NCBI RefSeq assembly: GCF_051622035.1
Contig: NC_135361.1
Coordinates: 7,879,001 to 7,943,000, forward strand
DNA from: Arctopsyche grandis
Taxonomy: Eukaryota > Arthropoda > Insecta > Trichoptera > Hydropsychidae
DNA length: 64,000 nucleotides
Reading direction: 5' to 3'
Positions 63,904-64,000 of the stretch are shown one piece after another. The translations under genes and the position numbers were made by a program. Each line of letters begins with the position of its first letter. Positions within the stretch are counted from its first letter, which is position 1. The notes under the pieces were generated by a model that saw only the letters and a list, made by a program, of their open reading frames with translations, did not search any database and was not told the origin of the DNA.

Positions 63904-64000
63904 TTAAGGTGCAGAAACACAGTAGTAGTTTTTTCGTTTTGCACGTTCAAAAAAACGCTAGCACGCTTAATCTCTGAAGTATTTTCGGTGATTTCGGTGA
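63904..64000. mobile_element. GTGCGG/ACACACTC-family MITE, cut by window end
   Basis: TTAAGGTGCAGAAACACAGT start, as at 23095; continues past the edge. Confidence 0.6.

Overview
The window is AT-rich eukaryotic DNA with GT-AG introns, tRNA-derived SINEs, many non-autonomous DNA transposons, solo LTRs and dense TACATACATATGTATG microsatellites. The genes (a GPI-type matrix metalloproteinase, COX19, and a Bcr/RhoGAP1A-like GEF/GAP) point to an insect, probably a holometabolous one. I cannot fix the order from sequence alone. There are no bacterial features: no operons, CRISPR arrays or rRNA.

Layout. Positions 1-33191 hold no exon I can support. They are a patchwork of repeats (Helitron-like 3' ends, SINEs, long-TIR foldback elements, MITEs, solo LTRs, decayed non-LTR retrotransposon tails) separated by short GC-richer single-copy islands. 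From 33192 to 50233 on the + strand lie eight exons of an Mmp2-like metalloproteinase. They join in perfect phase to 622 codons plus stop: zinc catalytic domain, a very long Pro/Tyr/Arg/Thr linker, a four-blade hemopexin domain and a C-terminal hydrophobic GPI-type tail. The signal peptide and cysteine-switch prodomain were not found and probably lie upstream of the window. COX19 follows at 53253-53534 on the - strand, intronless. From 54241 to 58980 there is a heavily nested transposon cluster. At 59216 the first coding exon of a Bcr/RhoGAP1A-type gene begins on the + strand, followed by exons at 62149 and 62541; the gene continues past the right edge.

The three genes are not functionally linked in any obvious way: one acts at the cell surface and matrix, one in mitochondrial copper/COX assembly, one in Rho signalling. 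The most interesting structure is the mobile DNA. A family of CACTG-ended, TTA-flanked foldback elements is present, one with arms of about 527 bp enclosing an 81-codon fragment of a CxxC...CxxC protein. Several insertions are dated relative to one another by nesting: a CACTG element inside a Harbinger element, a 143-bp hAT-like element whose empty site survives in a nearby duplicate, and a non-LTR retrotransposon tail inside an LTR. Exon boundaries and repeat ends were read by eye; no alignment or database search was run.
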